64,000 bases of DNA from Clostridium moniliforme (GTDB lineage Bacteria > Bacillota > Clostridia > Clostridiales > Clostridiaceae): NCBI RefSeq assembly GCF_017873235.1, contig NZ_JAGGJZ010000001.1, positions 1 through 64,000 on the forward strand. The letters are read 5' to 3'. The position numbers and the translations under genes are program-made. The notes beneath the pieces were generated by a model that made no database searches, had not been told where the DNA came from, and worked only from the letters and a program-made list of their open reading frames with translations. Below are positions 10,210 through 21,063 of this stretch, in pieces. The stretch's first letter is position 1. Each line of letters opens with the position of its first letter.

Positions 10210-13200
10210 ATGATTAAGCAGAATTTTATAGAAGGTTTTAATAAAAGTGTTATCACTAGAAATCTTTCTGATGGCATGAGAGTTTTAAACAATGATTTAA
10301 TTGAAGATATAAATTATTCTTTTTCTGAAAGTACTGGAGAAATTACTATAGATACAAGTGTTATTTCAGAAAATCTTTATAGTAAATATAATTGTAATAT
10401 TGTTATAAATTCAAACACATATGAAGTTTTAAATACAAAATGCACTTGCAAAGATTTTGAAAAAAACGAAATTACTAAACATAATTATGTATGTAAACAT
10501 TTGTGTGCATCCTTTTATAGATTTTTAGAGAAACTTAGTGATGATGAACTTTTAAAGAAACAATTAAATACCAATATAGATAATAAATTTAAGTCAAAAA
10601 ATTCTATAGATACATTAGATATTTTATTAGGTGATAACTATAAAGATAATTTAAGAATTGATGTTTATATAAATAAAAATTCCTGGTCAAATAAAATTGG
10701 TGCTGAATTTAGAATAGGTATAAAACCTTCAAAAATGTATTTAATTAAAGATATAAATATGTTTTTAGTTAATAAATATAATGAAGTTCCAATTAAATAT
10801 AGTAAAGATTTCACCTTTGATATTAAAAAGCAAAAACTATCTTATGAAGATATACGATTATTTAAATTTATTGAAGTTTTAAAAAATATAGATATAAACT
10901 CAAATAATTTTAAAAGAAGTCAAGATAGATATGTAAATGGTAAAGAAATTTGGATACCAAATGGTATAATTAGAAACTTTTTTGAAATTATTAAAAATAA
11001 TAGGGTTTATTTAAATAATGGTTTTTATGCTAGAAAAATTGAAAGTGAAATTATAGAGGAGGATATTCCTCTTCCAATTGAATTATCAGAAAAAAATAAC
11101 AATATTAAGTTAAAGCTTTTAAGAGGAATGCCAGAAGATTTAAGCGGAAATGGTGATGTATTTTTGTATGATACAATAATATATCTTCCATCTATGAATC
11201 AATGTGAAAAGTTATCTAACTTTATTAAAGTATTTTTAAATACAGATGAAATTAAATTTTTAGAACACCAAAAGGATAGAGTGTATAAAGAACTTATTCC
11301 AAATTTAAGAAAAGTTTCAAATACAGTAATATTAGATAAAAGTATTTCTAAAAATATAGTTGTCTCTTCAGTTAAATTTAAATTTTATTTTGATAGAGAA
11401 ACCTCAATAATATTAAAGTTAAATGTTGTTTATGGAGAATTTGAATTTAATATATTTGATAGTATAAAAGATAAGTTTATTTATAGGGATACTAAAAAAG
11501 AAGAGGAAGTATTAAATTTATTAAAAAATCTTGGTATAGAAAGAATTGATAATAGTAATATATTTACTTTCTATAAAGAAGACGAATATATATTTGATTT
11601 TTTTAAAAACAATATAAATATTATTCAAGATATTGGAGAGGTATTTTATTCTGAAAAATTTAAAGGTATTGTTTCATTAGATAAAAATAAATTTAATGTA
11701 GATGTAAGAAGAGGAAAAGAAAACTATTTTAATTTTAGATATTCTGTATCAAATATTTCAGAAGAAGAATTTTATAATATTTTAAAAAGTTTTAAAGATA
11801 ATAAAAAATATTATAGACTAGAAAATGGAGAATTTATTGATTTAGAAGAAATTCAAAATAAAGAACTTTTAAGAATTATTGATACATTAAGCGAAGAGAA
11901 AATACATACAAATGAAGTGGAATTTAGTACAAATAAAGCAATTTATGCTAATTTTAAATTAAATAAATTGTTTGGAGACTTTAATGGAAGCAACTTACTA
12001 AAGGATATAACTAAAAAATTAGAAAATATATCATCTAGTAAAACTTTAGTTCCAAAGGATTTAAAGGCAGACCTTAGAGATTATCAAATAAGTGGTTTAA
12101 AATGGTTTAATGATTTATACTCCTTAGGTTTTGGAGGTATTCTTGGGGATGAAATGGGACTTGGTAAGACAATACAAGCTATAAGTTTTATTTTATCAAA
12201 TAAAGGTTCAAAATCATTAATTGTTGCTCCAACTTCTTTAATATATAATTGGAGAGATGAATTTTTAAAATTTGCTCCAAATTTAAAAGTTGCAATTGTA
12301 AATGGAAGTAAAAAATCAAGATGTGAGTTAATTAAAAATATTGATAAATACGATGTAATATTAACTACATATAATTTATTAAGAATAGATATTTTATTAT
12401 ATGATAAAATATACTTTGATATTTGCTTTTTAGATGAAGCTCAGTATATTAAAAATCCATTAGCTAAAAATACTAAAGCCTGTAAAAAAATAAACGCTAA
12501 AAGCAAATTTGCATTAACAGGAACACCAATGGAAAATAATTTAATGGAGCTTTGGTCAATTTTTGATTTTATAATGCCAGGATTTTTATATAGTAAAGAT
12601 AGATTTAATTCACGCTATAATAGAGCCTTAGAAGAAGACGAGGTTATTATTAAAGAGCTTCAAATGTTAATATCTCCTTTTATACTTAGAAGATTGAAAA
12701 AAGATGTATTAAGTGAATTACCAGATAAAATTGAAAAAGTAATAAGTATAGATATGACAAGAGAACAAAAAAAGGTATATGCAAGTTATGCCAAATATGT
12801 AAATGATATTATTGAAGATAAAGTTCAAAATGATGAATTTAATAAGAGTAAAATTGAAATATTATCATATATAACTAAGCTTAGACAAATATGTTTAGAT
12901 CCATCTTTAGTTATGGAAAATTATACAGGTGGAAGTGGAAAGTTTGAAGCGTTAATGGAAATTTTAAATGATATGATAGAAAATAATCATAAAGTACTTA
13001 TATTTTCTCAGTTTACTTCTGTATTATCAAAAATTAAAGAATTACTAAACGCTAATAATTTAAGTTATTATTATATAGATGGTTCTATTAAATCATCAAA
13101 AAGACAGGAATTAGTAAATAAATTTAACAATGACTTAACTAATATATTTTTAATTTCTTTAAAAGCAGGAGGAACAGGTTTAAATCTTACAAGTGCAGAT

Positions 13201-13458
13201 ATAGTTATACATTTTGATCCATGGTGGAATCCAGCAGTTGAAGAACAGGCTACTGATAGAGCCCATAGAATAGGACAAAAAAGTGTTGTTGAAGTTATAA
13301 AGTTAATTTCAGAAGGAACTATTGAAGAAAAAATAATAAATCTTCAAGAAAAGAAAAAAGAAGTTATTGAAAATTTAATTGGAGAAGATTCTTTAAGTAA
13401 TATGGCTTTTAGTAATCTTTCAAAAGATACAATATTTAAATTATTTGATAGGGATTAA
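10210..13458 (+). CDS. SWIM zinc finger SNF2-family helicase
   Basis: The 1082-residue protein resembles bacterial SNF2 helicases with an associated SWIM domain. The SWIM zinc site CxC...CxH is at residues 78, 80, 95 and 97. A long SNF2-associated region follows. The helicase core starts near 620: GGILGDEMGLGKTIQAI (Walker A), LDEAQYIKN (DEAQ box), LTGTPMENNLMELWS, then the C-terminal lobe with LISLKAGGTGLNLTSAD and ATDRAHRIGQ. Such proteins are ATP-driven DNA translocases of poorly known role in bacteria, perhaps in repair or transcription. The start is ATG 10210 after GAGGGTG. Confidence 0.92.
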   Translation: MIKQNFIEGFNKSVITRNLSDGMRVLNNDLIEDINYSFSESTGEITIDTSVISENLYSKYNCNIVINSNTYEVLNTKCTCKDFEKNEITKHNYVCKHLCASFYRFLEKLSDDELLKKQLNTNIDNKFKSKNSIDTLDILLGDNYKDNLRIDVYINKNSWSNKIGAEFRIGIKPSKMYLIKDINMFLVNKYNEVPIKYSKDFTFDIKKQKLSYEDIRLFKFIEVLKNIDINSNNFKRSQDRYVNGKEIWIPNGIIRNFFEIIKNNRVYLNNGFYARKIESEIIEEDIPLPIELSEKNNNIKLKLLRGMPEDLSGNGDVFLYDTIIYLPSMNQCEKLSNFIKVFLNTDEIKFLEHQKDRVYKELIPNLRKVSNTVILDKSISKNIVVSSVKFKFYFDRETSIILKLNVVYGEFEFNIFDSIKDKFIYRDTKKEEEVLNLLKNLGIERIDNSNIFTFYKEDEYIFDFFKNNINIIQDIGEVFYSEKFKGIVSLDKNKFNVDVRRGKENYFNFRYSVSNISEEEFYNILKSFKDNKKYYRLENGEFIDLEEIQNKELLRIIDTLSEEKIHTNEVEFSTNKAIYANFKLNKLFGDFNGSNLLKDITKKLENISSSKTLVPKDLKADLRDYQISGLKWFNDLYSLGFGGILGDEMGLGKTIQAISFILSNKGSKSLIVAPTSLIYNWRDEFLKFAPNLKVAIVNGSKKSRCELIKNIDKYDVILTTYNLLRIDILLYDKIYFDICFLDEAQYIKNPLAKNTKACKKINAKSKFALTGTPMENNLMELWSIFDFIMPGFLYSKDRFNSRYNRALEEDEVIIKELQMLISPFILRRLKKDVLSELPDKIEKVISIDMTREQKKVYASYAKYVNDIIEDKVQNDEFNKSKIEILSYITKLRQICLDPSLVMENYTGGSGKFEALMEILNDMIENNHKVLIFSQFTSVLSKIKELLNANNLSYYYIDGSIKSSKRQELVNKFNNDLTNIFLISLKAGGTGLNLTSADIVIHFDPWWNPAVEEQATDRAHRIGQKSVVEVIKLISEGTIEEKIINLQEKKKEVIENLIGEDSLSNMAFSNLSKDTIFKLFDRD

Positions 13459-13468
13459 ATATTAATAG

Positions 13469-13509
13469 GAGCTATGTACTACATTAAATTAGTATATAGC
13501 TCTTTTTTT
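13469..13509 (+). terminator. intrinsic terminator after the SNF2 gene
   Basis: GAGCTATGTACTA (13469-13481) pairs with TAGTATATAGCTC (13490-13502) with one G-U pair, followed by TTTTTTT. Confidence 0.85.
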
Positions 13510-13699
13510 ACGATTATGAAAGTTGATTTATAGTGATAATTTTGTTCATTTATTATAAGATGCTTATAGTTTATTCAATTAAAATTTTATGTTATACTTC
13601 AATAAGTATATATAAAATTTTTGATGAAAAAAGTTATTAAGAATTACGATAATTATAATATATAAATTTTATTTGATTATAAACTATATTAAAATTTGT

Positions 13700-13724
13700 T
13701 TAACCCTTTATTTGAAAGGGTTAA
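13700..13724 (+). promoter_or_regulatory. hairpin in the mutS leader
   Basis: TTAACCCTTT (13700-13709) is complementary to AAAGGGTTAA (13715-13724) around a five-base loop, 29 bases before the mutS start. No T tract follows, so it is not a simple terminator. It could stabilise the mRNA or affect translation. The rest of the 244-base gap upstream shows nothing I can name beyond AT-rich sequence. Confidence 0.45.
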
Positions 13725-13753
13725 TTTAAAAAGGTTAAGTGAGGTGAACATAT

Positions 13754-16438
13754 ATGGGTTTAACCCCTATGATGAAACAATACTTTGAAATAAAGGATAA
13801 ATATAATGATTGTATATTATTTTTTAGATTAGGAGATTTTTATGAAATGTTCTTTGATGATGCAAAAACTGCATCTAGAGAATTAGAATTAGTTTTAACA
13901 GGTAGAGATTGTGGGTTAGAAGAAAGAGCTCCAATGTGTGGTATTCCATTCCATGCCTCTGCATCATATATATCAAGACTTATTAATAAAGGTTATAAAG
14001 TTGCAATATGTGAACAGGTAGAAGATCCAAGTGTTGCAAAGGGCTTAGTAAAAAGGGATGTAATAAAGGTAATTACTCCAGGAACTTATGTTGATGGTAA
14101 TAATGAGAATGATTCTAATACTTATCTTTTAGCAATTTATGAAGGAAGCAATAATATAGGTCTTGCTCTTACTGATATAAGTACTGGTGAATTTAAAACA
14201 ACATCCTTTACTTCTTTAAAGAGTACTTTATTTGATGAAATAACAAAAGTAAATCCAAAAGAAATAATTATAGATATAAATACTAATGAGAAATTTATTA
14301 ATGAACTAGAAGGATATACTAATGCACTTTTAACAAAAAAAGATTTAAATAATTTTAAAGTTACTGATGAGAACTTAGTAGAACAATTTGGAGAAAACTC
14401 AATTTTAGAGTTAAGTGATGAAAGTAAAACAGCTTGTAAAATACTTTTAAAATATATTTTTGAAACTCAAAAAATTAGTCTTGCAAATATAAATTTTATT
14501 GAAAGATATAGTATTGTAAATTATATGACAATAGATGGTAACTCTAGAAGAAATTTAGAACTTACTGAAAGTATAAGAGAAAAAAGTAAAAAAGGTTCTC
14601 TTCTTTGGGTTATGGATAAAACATCTACTTCTATGGGAGGAAGAGTTTTAAGAAAATGGATAGATGAACCTCTTATATCTAAACAAGAAATAGAAAGAAG
14701 ATTAAATGGAGTAGAGGAGCTTTACTTATCTATTGAATTAAATGAAGATATAAAAACTGCCCTTAAGGATATATACGATATAGAAAGAATAGTTGGTAAA
14801 ATAGCAAATGGAAATGTTAATGGAAAGGATATGGTATCTCTTAGAACTTCTTTAAGTAAACTTCCATACATAAAAGAAATATTATCAAAAACTTCTTCAG
14901 ATATATTAAAAGATTATTATGAAAACTTAGATGTATTAGAAGATTTAAAAGAACTATTATGTAAGTCTATATTAGATGATCCATCTATAAGTGTAAAAGA
15001 AGGAAATATAATTAAAGATGGATATTCACCTGAAGTTGATGAACTTAGACGTGCAAAACTTCATGGAAAGGAATGGATTGCTTCTTTAGAAAACAGTGAA
15101 AGAGAATTTACTGGAATAAAGTCATTAAAGGTTGGTTACAATAAAGTATTCGGATATTACATTGAAATAAGAAAAGCAAATTATTCATCAATACCTGAGG
15201 GAAGGTATATAAGAAAACAAACTCTTGCAAATTCAGAAAGATTTATAACTCAAGAACTAAAGGAAATGGAAGATAAAATTTTAGGTGCAGAAGAAAAACT
15301 AATTAATCTTGAATATTCTATATTCCTAGATATTAGAAATAAAGTTTCAAATGAAATTGCAAGATTAAAAAGAAGTGCTAAAATAATAGGTAACTTAGAC
15401 TCTTTATCTACTTTAGCATTAATTGCTCTTGAAAATGATTATGTTAAACCAATAGTAAATGAAGAAGGAATTATAAATATTAAAGAAGGAAGACATCCAG
15501 TAGTTGAAAAGGTAATTGGAAGAGGAGAATTTGTATCTAATGATACTTTACTAAATAAAGATGATAATAGATTACTTCTAATAACAGGACCTAATATGGC
15601 TGGTAAATCAACTTATATGAGACAAGTAGCCTTAATTACATTAATGGCTCAAATTGGTTCCTTTGTTCCAGCAAAGAGTGCTAATATTTCAATATGTGAT
15701 AAAATTTTTACAAGAATAGGTGCATCTGATGACTTAGCTGGAGGAAAATCTACATTTATGGTAGAAATGTGGGAAGTATCAAATATCTTAAAAAATGCAA
15801 CTTCAAATAGTTTGGTTTTATTAGATGAAGTTGGAAGAGGTACTTCAACTTATGATGGATTAAGTATAGCTTGGTCTGTTATTGAATATATATCAAAAAA
15901 TAATAACTTAAAATGTAAAACATTATTTGCAACCCATTATCACGAATTAACAAAGCTTGAAGGAAAAATAGGTGGGGTTAAAAATTATTCTGTTGCTGTA
16001 AAAGAGTTAGATAATACTATAATTTTCTTAAGAAAAATTATAGAAGGTGGAGCAGATGAATCCTATGGTATTGAAGTTGCAAAGCTTGCAGGACTTCCTG
16101 AAGATGTTATAAGTAGAGCTAGAGAAATATTAAATGAACTTGAAGGAACTAATACTAATAGGCTAAATGAGGAAAAAGATTTAGATCAAAATAAAATAGA
16201 AAAAGTAGAAGCTATTAGTGATGAAGTATCTATAGATAATAGTTCAAAACCTGAAATAAAAAAGGAAGAAATAAAAGAATCTATAGTAAAAGAAAGTGAT
16301 ATGCAAATAGATTTTACATTTATGGAAAAGGAAAATCTTATAAAAGAACTTTCAGAAGTTGATATATTAAGTTTAAATCCTCTTGAAGCTATGAATAAGC
16401 TTTATAAACTAGTTAGTGATGCTAAAAAGTTAAACTAG
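13754..16438 (+). CDS. mutS: DNA mismatch repair protein MutS
   Basis: MutS recognises mismatches and small loops and recruits MutL. The N-terminal mismatch-binding domain carries [11 protein letters not shown] (residues about 28-38, with the Phe-x-Glu intercalation motif). The connector, lever and clamp domains follow. The C-terminal ATPase has Walker [14 protein letters not shown] (about 614-626), the Walker B/signature region [13 protein letters not shown] (about 692-704) and ATHYHEL. The 894-residue length fits clostridial MutS, with a Glu/Lys-rich linker before the C-terminal helical tail. The start is ATG 13754 after GAGGTG. mutL follows after 13 bases. Confidence 0.97.
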   Translation: MGLTPMMKQYFEIKDKYNDCILFFRLGDFYEMFFDDAKTASRELELVLTGRDCGLEERAPMCGIPFHASASYISRLINKGYKVAICEQVEDPSVAKGLVKRDVIKVITPGTYVDGNNENDSNTYLLAIYEGSNNIGLALTDISTGEFKTTSFTSLKSTLFDEITKVNPKEIIIDINTNEKFINELEGYTNALLTKKDLNNFKVTDENLVEQFGENSILELSDESKTACKILLKYIFETQKISLANINFIERYSIVNYMTIDGNSRRNLELTESIREKSKKGSLLWVMDKTSTSMGGRVLRKWIDEPLISKQEIERRLNGVEELYLSIELNEDIKTALKDIYDIERIVGKIANGNVNGKDMVSLRTSLSKLPYIKEILSKTSSDILKDYYENLDVLEDLKELLCKSILDDPSISVKEGNIIKDGYSPEVDELRRAKLHGKEWIASLENSEREFTGIKSLKVGYNKVFGYYIEIRKANYSSIPEGRYIRKQTLANSERFITQELKEMEDKILGAEEKLINLEYSIFLDIRNKVSNEIARLKRSAKIIGNLDSLSTLALIALENDYVKPIVNEEGIINIKEGRHPVVEKVIGRGEFVSNDTLLNKDDNRLLLITGPNMAGKSTYMRQVALITLMAQIGSFVPAKSANISICDKIFTRIGASDDLAGGKSTFMVEMWEVSNILKNATSNSLVLLDEVGRGTSTYDGLSIAWSVIEYISKNNNLKCKTLFATHYHELTKLEGKIGGVKNYSVAVKELDNTIIFLRKIIEGGADESYGIEVAKLAGLPEDVISRAREILNELEGTNTNRLNEEKDLDQNKIEKVEAISDEVSIDNSSKPEIKKEEIKESIVKESDMQIDFTFMEKENLIKELSEVDILSLNPLEAMNKLYKLVSDAKKLN

Positions 16439-16451
16439 GAGGTGATAATTC

Positions 16452-18419
16452 TTGAATAGAATAAACCTATTAGATGAAAATACATCAAATAAAATTGCAG
16501 CGGGGGAAGTTGTTGAAAGGCCTTCCTCTGTTGTAAAAGAATTAGTAGAAAATAGTATTGATGCAGGTTCTAAAAATATTACTGTTGAAATTGAAGAGGG
16601 AGGATGCTCTTTAATAAAAATTATTGATGATGGAAATGGTATACACAAAGATGACATTAAAAAAGCATTTTTACCTCATGCAACAAGTAAAATTAAATCA
16701 ATTGAAGACATATTTACAATAAATACTTTAGGCTTTAGAGGGGAAGCATTAGCTTCAATAGCTTCTGTTTCTAAAGTTAACTTAAAAACTAAAACTAATG
16801 AAAGTGACTTTGGACGTGAAATTTCAATTGAAGGTGGAGAAATATTAGAAGAGAAAGATTGTGGATGTAATAATGGAACTACAATTGAAGTTAGAGATTT
16901 ATTTTTTAATGTTCCAGCTAGAAAGAAGTTTTTAAAGACCTTTACTAGAGAAGGTTCTATAATAAATGATATATTAAATAGAATATCAATTGCTAATCCT
17001 AATATTAGTTTTAAATTATATAATAACGGTAAAAAAGTCTTAAATACATTTGGCAGTGGTAATATAAAAGATGTTTTAAGAGCTATATATGGTAAGAAGA
17101 TAAGTGACAACTTAATTAGTTTTAAAGGTGATAGAGATATTATTTCTATAAGTGGGTTTATTGGAAAAGAAGATATAGCTAGAGGATCTAGAAATAACCA
17201 AAGTATTTTTGTAAATGGAAGGTATATAAAAAATAAAACTTTAGTAGCAGCTGTAGAAAATGCTTTTAAATCCTTTAGTACAGTAAATAAGTTTCCTTTT
17301 TTTGTTTTATTTATAAATATATATCCACAGTATCTAGATGTAAACATTCATCCAACTAAGGCTGAAATTAAGTTTAAAGATGATAGAATAGTATTTAAGG
17401 CAGTATTTGATGCAGTCCACAGCGCTCTTAAAGAAAGTGTTTTTAATGAATTTAAGCTTCCAGAAGAAGAAACTACTTACACTGAAGAAAGTCATAAAAA
17501 TATTGAAATGGATTTAGTATTTCAAGAAGATAAAGTTAAATTTAACTCCTTTGAAAAAAATCAAAAAATTAATAATATGGAAGATTTTTCAAAGGCAATA
17601 ATAGAAGAAAAAGAAGAATTAAATAAACTTAAAGAAAAGTTAAATAATAAAGATATAAAGGTTTATAGTAATGAAACTAATTCTTCTAATGATTATAATT
17701 TAAATTATAATGATGTTATTAAAGAGTCTAATGATAATCACTCTATAATTTATAATAAAGATATTAATGATAAATTTGAAAAAAATAGTGTTTCTAAAGA
17801 AAATACTAATTATAATGCAATAAATGAAAAAGTTGCAAAATTTCCTCCTCTTAGAATTATTGGTCAATTTAATAAAACTTATATATTAGGGGAGTTTAAT
17901 GAAGTACTATATCTTATAGACCAACATGCAGCCCATGAAAAAATATTATTTGAAAAATATATGAAGGATATAAAAGAAGGAACTATAGTAGTTCAGCCAT
18001 TGTTAATACCTACTTTATTAGAACTAACTATTGATGATTTATCTTTTTATGAAGAAAATAAAGATGTATTTTTAAATTCAGGGTTTAAGATTGAAAGTTT
18101 TGGCGGAAATACTTTAGCGCTAAAGGAAGTTCCTTACTTTTTAGGAAAGTTAGATCCTAAAACTTTATTTTTAAGTATAATTGATGATTTGAAAAATTTA
18201 GGTAGTGGTAAAACAGTAGATATAAAATACAATAAAATTGCAACTATGGCATGTAAGTCAGCTGTAAAAGGCAATGATACCTTAAATGAACAGGAAATGA
18301 TAAAGTTAATAGAGGATTTAAGATTTATAGATGATCCATTCCATTGTCCACATGGAAGACCAACAATTATAAAATTTACTAATTATGAATTAGAAAAAAA
18401 ATTTAGAAGAATAGTTTAA
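16452..18419 (+). CDS. mutL: DNA mismatch repair protein MutL
   Basis: MutL is the ATP-driven mediator and nicking endonuclease of mismatch repair. The GHKL ATPase domain shows KIAAGEVVERPSSVVKELVE, DAGSKNI, DDGNGI and TLGFRGEALASI within the first 110 residues. The C-terminal domain carries the metal-binding endonuclease motif DQHAAHEKILFEKY (about residues 490-503), ACKSAVKGND and CPHGRPT, so it is of the nicking, non-E. coli type. A Asn/Lys/Glu-rich linker of about 130 residues joins them. The start is TTG 16452, with CTAGGAGGTG just upstream. Confidence 0.97.
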   Translation: MNRINLLDENTSNKIAAGEVVERPSSVVKELVENSIDAGSKNITVEIEEGGCSLIKIIDDGNGIHKDDIKKAFLPHATSKIKSIEDIFTINTLGFRGEALASIASVSKVNLKTKTNESDFGREISIEGGEILEEKDCGCNNGTTIEVRDLFFNVPARKKFLKTFTREGSIINDILNRISIANPNISFKLYNNGKKVLNTFGSGNIKDVLRAIYGKKISDNLISFKGDRDIISISGFIGKEDIARGSRNNQSIFVNGRYIKNKTLVAAVENAFKSFSTVNKFPFFVLFINIYPQYLDVNIHPTKAEIKFKDDRIVFKAVFDAVHSALKESVFNEFKLPEEETTYTEESHKNIEMDLVFQEDKVKFNSFEKNQKINNMEDFSKAIIEEKEELNKLKEKLNNKDIKVYSNETNSSNDYNLNYNDVIKESNDNHSIIYNKDINDKFEKNSVSKENTNYNAINEKVAKFPPLRIIGQFNKTYILGEFNEVLYLIDQHAAHEKILFEKYMKDIKEGTIVVQPLLIPTLLELTIDDLSFYEENKDVFLNSGFKIESFGGNTLALKEVPYFLGKLDPKTLFLSIIDDLKNLGSGKTVDIKYNKIATMACKSAVKGNDTLNEQEMIKLIEDLRFIDDPFHCPHGRPTIIKFTNYELEKKFRRIV

Positions 18420-18434
18420 AGGATGATTTCACAT

Positions 18435-19367
18435 ATGAAAAAACAAAAAATATTAGTTCTAGGTGGTCCTACAGCTGTAGGAAAAACAGCTTTATCAATA
18501 GAACTTGCAAAAAAATTAAATGGTGAAATAATATCAGCAGATTCAATGCAAATATATAAATATATGGATATAGGTTCAGCAAAAGTTACTAAAGAGGAAA
18601 TGGATGGTATTAAACATTATATGATTGATATAATAAATCCAGATACTAAGTTTTCAGCTGCCGACTACAAGAGTTTAGGAGAAGAGGCTATTAAGAAAAT
18701 TTATTCTAAAAATAAGTTGCCAATAATAGCTGGTGGTACTGGAATGTATATAAATGCATTAACTTGTAATATGGATTTTACTGAAGCCTCTAAAGATGAA
18801 AAATATAGAAAATTTTTAGAAGATATGGCTGAGGAAAAAGGAAATGAATATATCCATAATTTATTAAAGGATATAGACCCTATAAGTTATAAAGAAATAC
18901 ATGCTAACAATAGAAAAAGGGTAATACGTGCCCTTGAAGTATTTAAATTAACAGGCAAACCCTTTAGTTCATTTAATGCTGGAGATGATTTTTATAAATC
19001 TCCATATGAAGTTTATTATTATGTTCTTACAATGGATAGGGAAAAGCTTTATTCCAGAATTAATAAAAGGGTAGATATTATGATTAATTCTGGATTAGAA
19101 GAAGAATGTTTAAAGTTAAAAGAAAAAGGATATACTCCAGATATGCAATCAATGCAGGGAATTGGATATAAGGAAATGTTATACTATTTAGATGGTAAAA
19201 TTTCTTTAGATGAAGCTATAGAAATGATAAAGAAAGGATCAAGAAATTATGCTAAACGTCAATTGACATGGTTTAGAAGAGATACTAGAGTTATATTCTT
19301 AAATAAAGATAATCTAACTGATTTAGAAATAGTAGACAAAATAATTAATGACATTAATATGAAGTAG
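18435..19367 (+). CDS. miaA: tRNA dimethylallyltransferase MiaA
   Basis: MiaA adds the dimethylallyl group to A37 of tRNAs, making the substrate of MiaB. The P-loop [12 protein letters not shown] is near the N-terminus, followed by [29 protein letters not shown] and MQGIGYKEM. An ATG at 18423 abuts the ribosome site AAAGGA (18417-18422), so ATG 18435 is the better start, giving 310 residues. It is the third gene of the mutS-mutL-miaA-hfq operon, 15 bases after mutL. Confidence 0.95.
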   Translation: MKKQKILVLGGPTAVGKTALSIELAKKLNGEIISADSMQIYKYMDIGSAKVTKEEMDGIKHYMIDIINPDTKFSAADYKSLGEEAIKKIYSKNKLPIIAGGTGMYINALTCNMDFTEASKDEKYRKFLEDMAEEKGNEYIHNLLKDIDPISYKEIHANNRKRVIRALEVFKLTGKPFSSFNAGDDFYKSPYEVYYYVLTMDREKLYSRINKRVDIMINSGLEEECLKLKEKGYTPDMQSMQGIGYKEMLYYLDGKISLDEAIEMIKKGSRNYAKRQLTWFRRDTRVIFLNKDNLTDLEIVDKIINDINMK

Positions 19368-19416
19368 TTGTATAATATATTTAATGGTGTATTGGTATTT
19401 AAAGTGGAGGTATTTT

Positions 19417-19659
19417 ATGAATAAACAACAAAATAATTTACAAGATATTTTTTTAAATGGTGCAAGGAAAAATAAAATTCCAGTAGAAGTATATCTTACA
19501 AATGGATATAAACTTAAAGGGTTTGTTAAGGGATTTGATAGTTTTACAGTAGTACTAGATTGTGATGGAAAGCAAATGTTAGTTTATAAACATGCAGTTA
19601 CAACAATAACTCCCGCAACACCTATTCTATTTGTAAATAATGAAGTAGATAACGATTAA
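19417..19659 (+). CDS. hfq: RNA chaperone Hfq
   Basis: Hfq is a hexameric Sm-like protein that binds small RNAs and A-rich mRNA. The 80 residues contain the Sm1 motif ([24 protein letters not shown] region, with the Q8-type glutamine) and Sm2 with [10 protein letters not shown], the conserved YKH. The C-terminal tail is short and acidic (NNEVDND), as in Firmicutes. ATG 19417 follows GTGGAGG (19404-19410) at the right distance; the longer open frame from 19384 has no ribosome site. It ends the mutS operon. Confidence 0.96.
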   Translation: MNKQQNNLQDIFLNGARKNKIPVEVYLTNGYKLKGFVKGFDSFTVVLDCDGKQMLVYKHAVTTITPATPILFVNNEVDND

Positions 19660-19661
19660 TG

Positions 19662-19688
19662 AATAGGCACTAGTTGCCTATTTATTTT
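19662..19688 (+). terminator. intrinsic terminator after hfq
   Basis: AATAGGCA (19662-19669) pairs with TGCCTATT (19675-19682), followed by TATTTTT. Confidence 0.8.
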
Positions 19689-19711
19689 TGCGTTTAAAAT
19701 AGGAGGAATAT

Positions 19712-20998
19712 ATGTTAAAAATTACAGAAGATTTTGTAACAAAAAAATATAATATTCAAAGTAATGCATTTGAAATTTATAAAAAAGCGTTAGATGATGT
19801 AAAAGAAAAATTTAAAAAGTTAGATGAAATAAGAGAATATAATCAATTTAAGGTATTATCAGCATTTCAAGAAGAAAGGATTAGTGATAGCCACTTTACT
19901 AATACAACTGGTTATGCTTATGATGATATGGGTAGAGATGGATTAGATAAAGTTTATGCAAGAGTTTTTAATACAGAAGCTGCTATAGTAAGACCTCACT
20001 TTGTAAATGGTACTCATGCAATTGGTACTGCATTATTTGGAAACTTAAGACCTGGGGATACTTTACTTGCAATTTCAGGAACACCTTATGATACCCTTCA
20101 TGATGTAATAGGACTAAATGGCAAAAAGGGTATGGGTTCTTTAATAGAGTATGGAATAAATTATAGTGAAGTTGATTTAATTGATGAAAAAGATTTTGAT
20201 TTAAATGGAATTAAGGAAGCTATTTTAAAAGATCCAACAATAAAAATGGTACATATACAAAGAAGTACTGGCTATAGTACAAGAAGTTCTTTAAAGCTTA
20301 ATCAAATTAAAGAGGCTCTAAATTTAGTTAAAAGTTTAAATGAAAATATTATTGTTTTCGTTGATAATTGCTATGGAGAATTTGTTGATGTGATGGAACC
20401 AACAGATTTTGGAGCAGATTTAATGGCAGGTTCTTTAATTAAAAACATAGGAGGAGGAATTTCTCCAACTGGTGGATATATAGTAGGAAAAAGAGAATTA
20501 GTAGAAAATGCTTCATTTAGACTTACTGTTCCTGGAATAGGAGGAGAGTGTGGTGCAACGTTAGGAGTTATGAGAACACTTCTTCAAGGATTCTTCTTAG
20601 CACCTCATGTTACAATTGAAGCTGTTAAAAGTTCAATATTTTGTGCAAGAGTTATGGAGCTTGCTGGATTTAATGCAAAACCAGCATCTAATGAAGATAG
20701 AACTGATATAGTACAAACTGTTATATTTAATAATAAAGAGAAATTAATTGAATTTATTAAAGGAATACAACAAGGATCACCTATCGATTCTTTTGTACAT
20801 TGCATACCAACTCCAATGCCAGGATATGAAGATGAAGTAATAATGGCAGCAGGTGCATTTATACAAGGATCATCTATTGAATTATCTGCTGATGCTCCAA
20901 TTAGAGAACCATATATTGCTTATATTCAAGGTGGATTAACATTTGATCATGCAAAAATAGGAATATTAATTGCTTTAAACAGAGTTTTAAATAATTAA
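19712..20998 (+). CDS. YnbB-like methionine gamma-lyase family PLP protein
   Basis: The 428-residue protein belongs to the Met_gamma_lyase (aluminium resistance, YnbB) family of fold-type I PLP enzymes. Visible features are AIVRPHFVNGTHAIGTALFGNLRPGD (substrate/cofactor region), IIVFVDNCYGEFVD (the cofactor Asp) and GSLIKNIGGGISPTGGYIVG, whose Lys is the likely PLP-binding residue. Members often lie near hfq, glnR or miaA in Firmicutes, as here, but their true substrate is not established. The start is ATG 19712 after AGGAGG. It has its own terminator. Confidence 0.85.
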   Translation: MLKITEDFVTKKYNIQSNAFEIYKKALDDVKEKFKKLDEIREYNQFKVLSAFQEERISDSHFTNTTGYAYDDMGRDGLDKVYARVFNTEAAIVRPHFVNGTHAIGTALFGNLRPGDTLLAISGTPYDTLHDVIGLNGKKGMGSLIEYGINYSEVDLIDEKDFDLNGIKEAILKDPTIKMVHIQRSTGYSTRSSLKLNQIKEALNLVKSLNENIIVFVDNCYGEFVDVMEPTDFGADLMAGSLIKNIGGGISPTGGYIVGKRELVENASFRLTVPGIGGECGATLGVMRTLLQGFFLAPHVTIEAVKSSIFCARVMELAGFNAKPASNEDRTDIVQTVIFNNKEKLIEFIKGIQQGSPIDSFVHCIPTPMPGYEDEVIMAAGAFIQGSSIELSADAPIREPYIAYIQGGLTFDHAKIGILIALNRVLNN

Positions 20999-21004
20999 AA
21001 ATCA

Positions 21005-21052
21005 AAAGCACCATTTAAAGATTAAATTTGTATAATCCTTAAATGGTGCTTT
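21005..21052. terminator. bidirectional terminator between the ynbB-like gene and lexA
   Basis: AAAGCACCATTTAA (21005-21018) is perfectly complementary to TTAAATGGTGCTTT (21039-21052). The right flank is T-rich for the plus strand; for lexA only a moderate T tract is seen. Confidence 0.75.
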
Positions 21053-21063
21053 AAATTTATTTT

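Noticed and set aside
16676-17347. A 223-residue open frame on the minus strand inside mutL
   Set aside because: It is fully antisense to well-conserved mutL, has no ribosome site or family motif, and its Phe/Ile/Leu-rich composition is that of a shadow frame.
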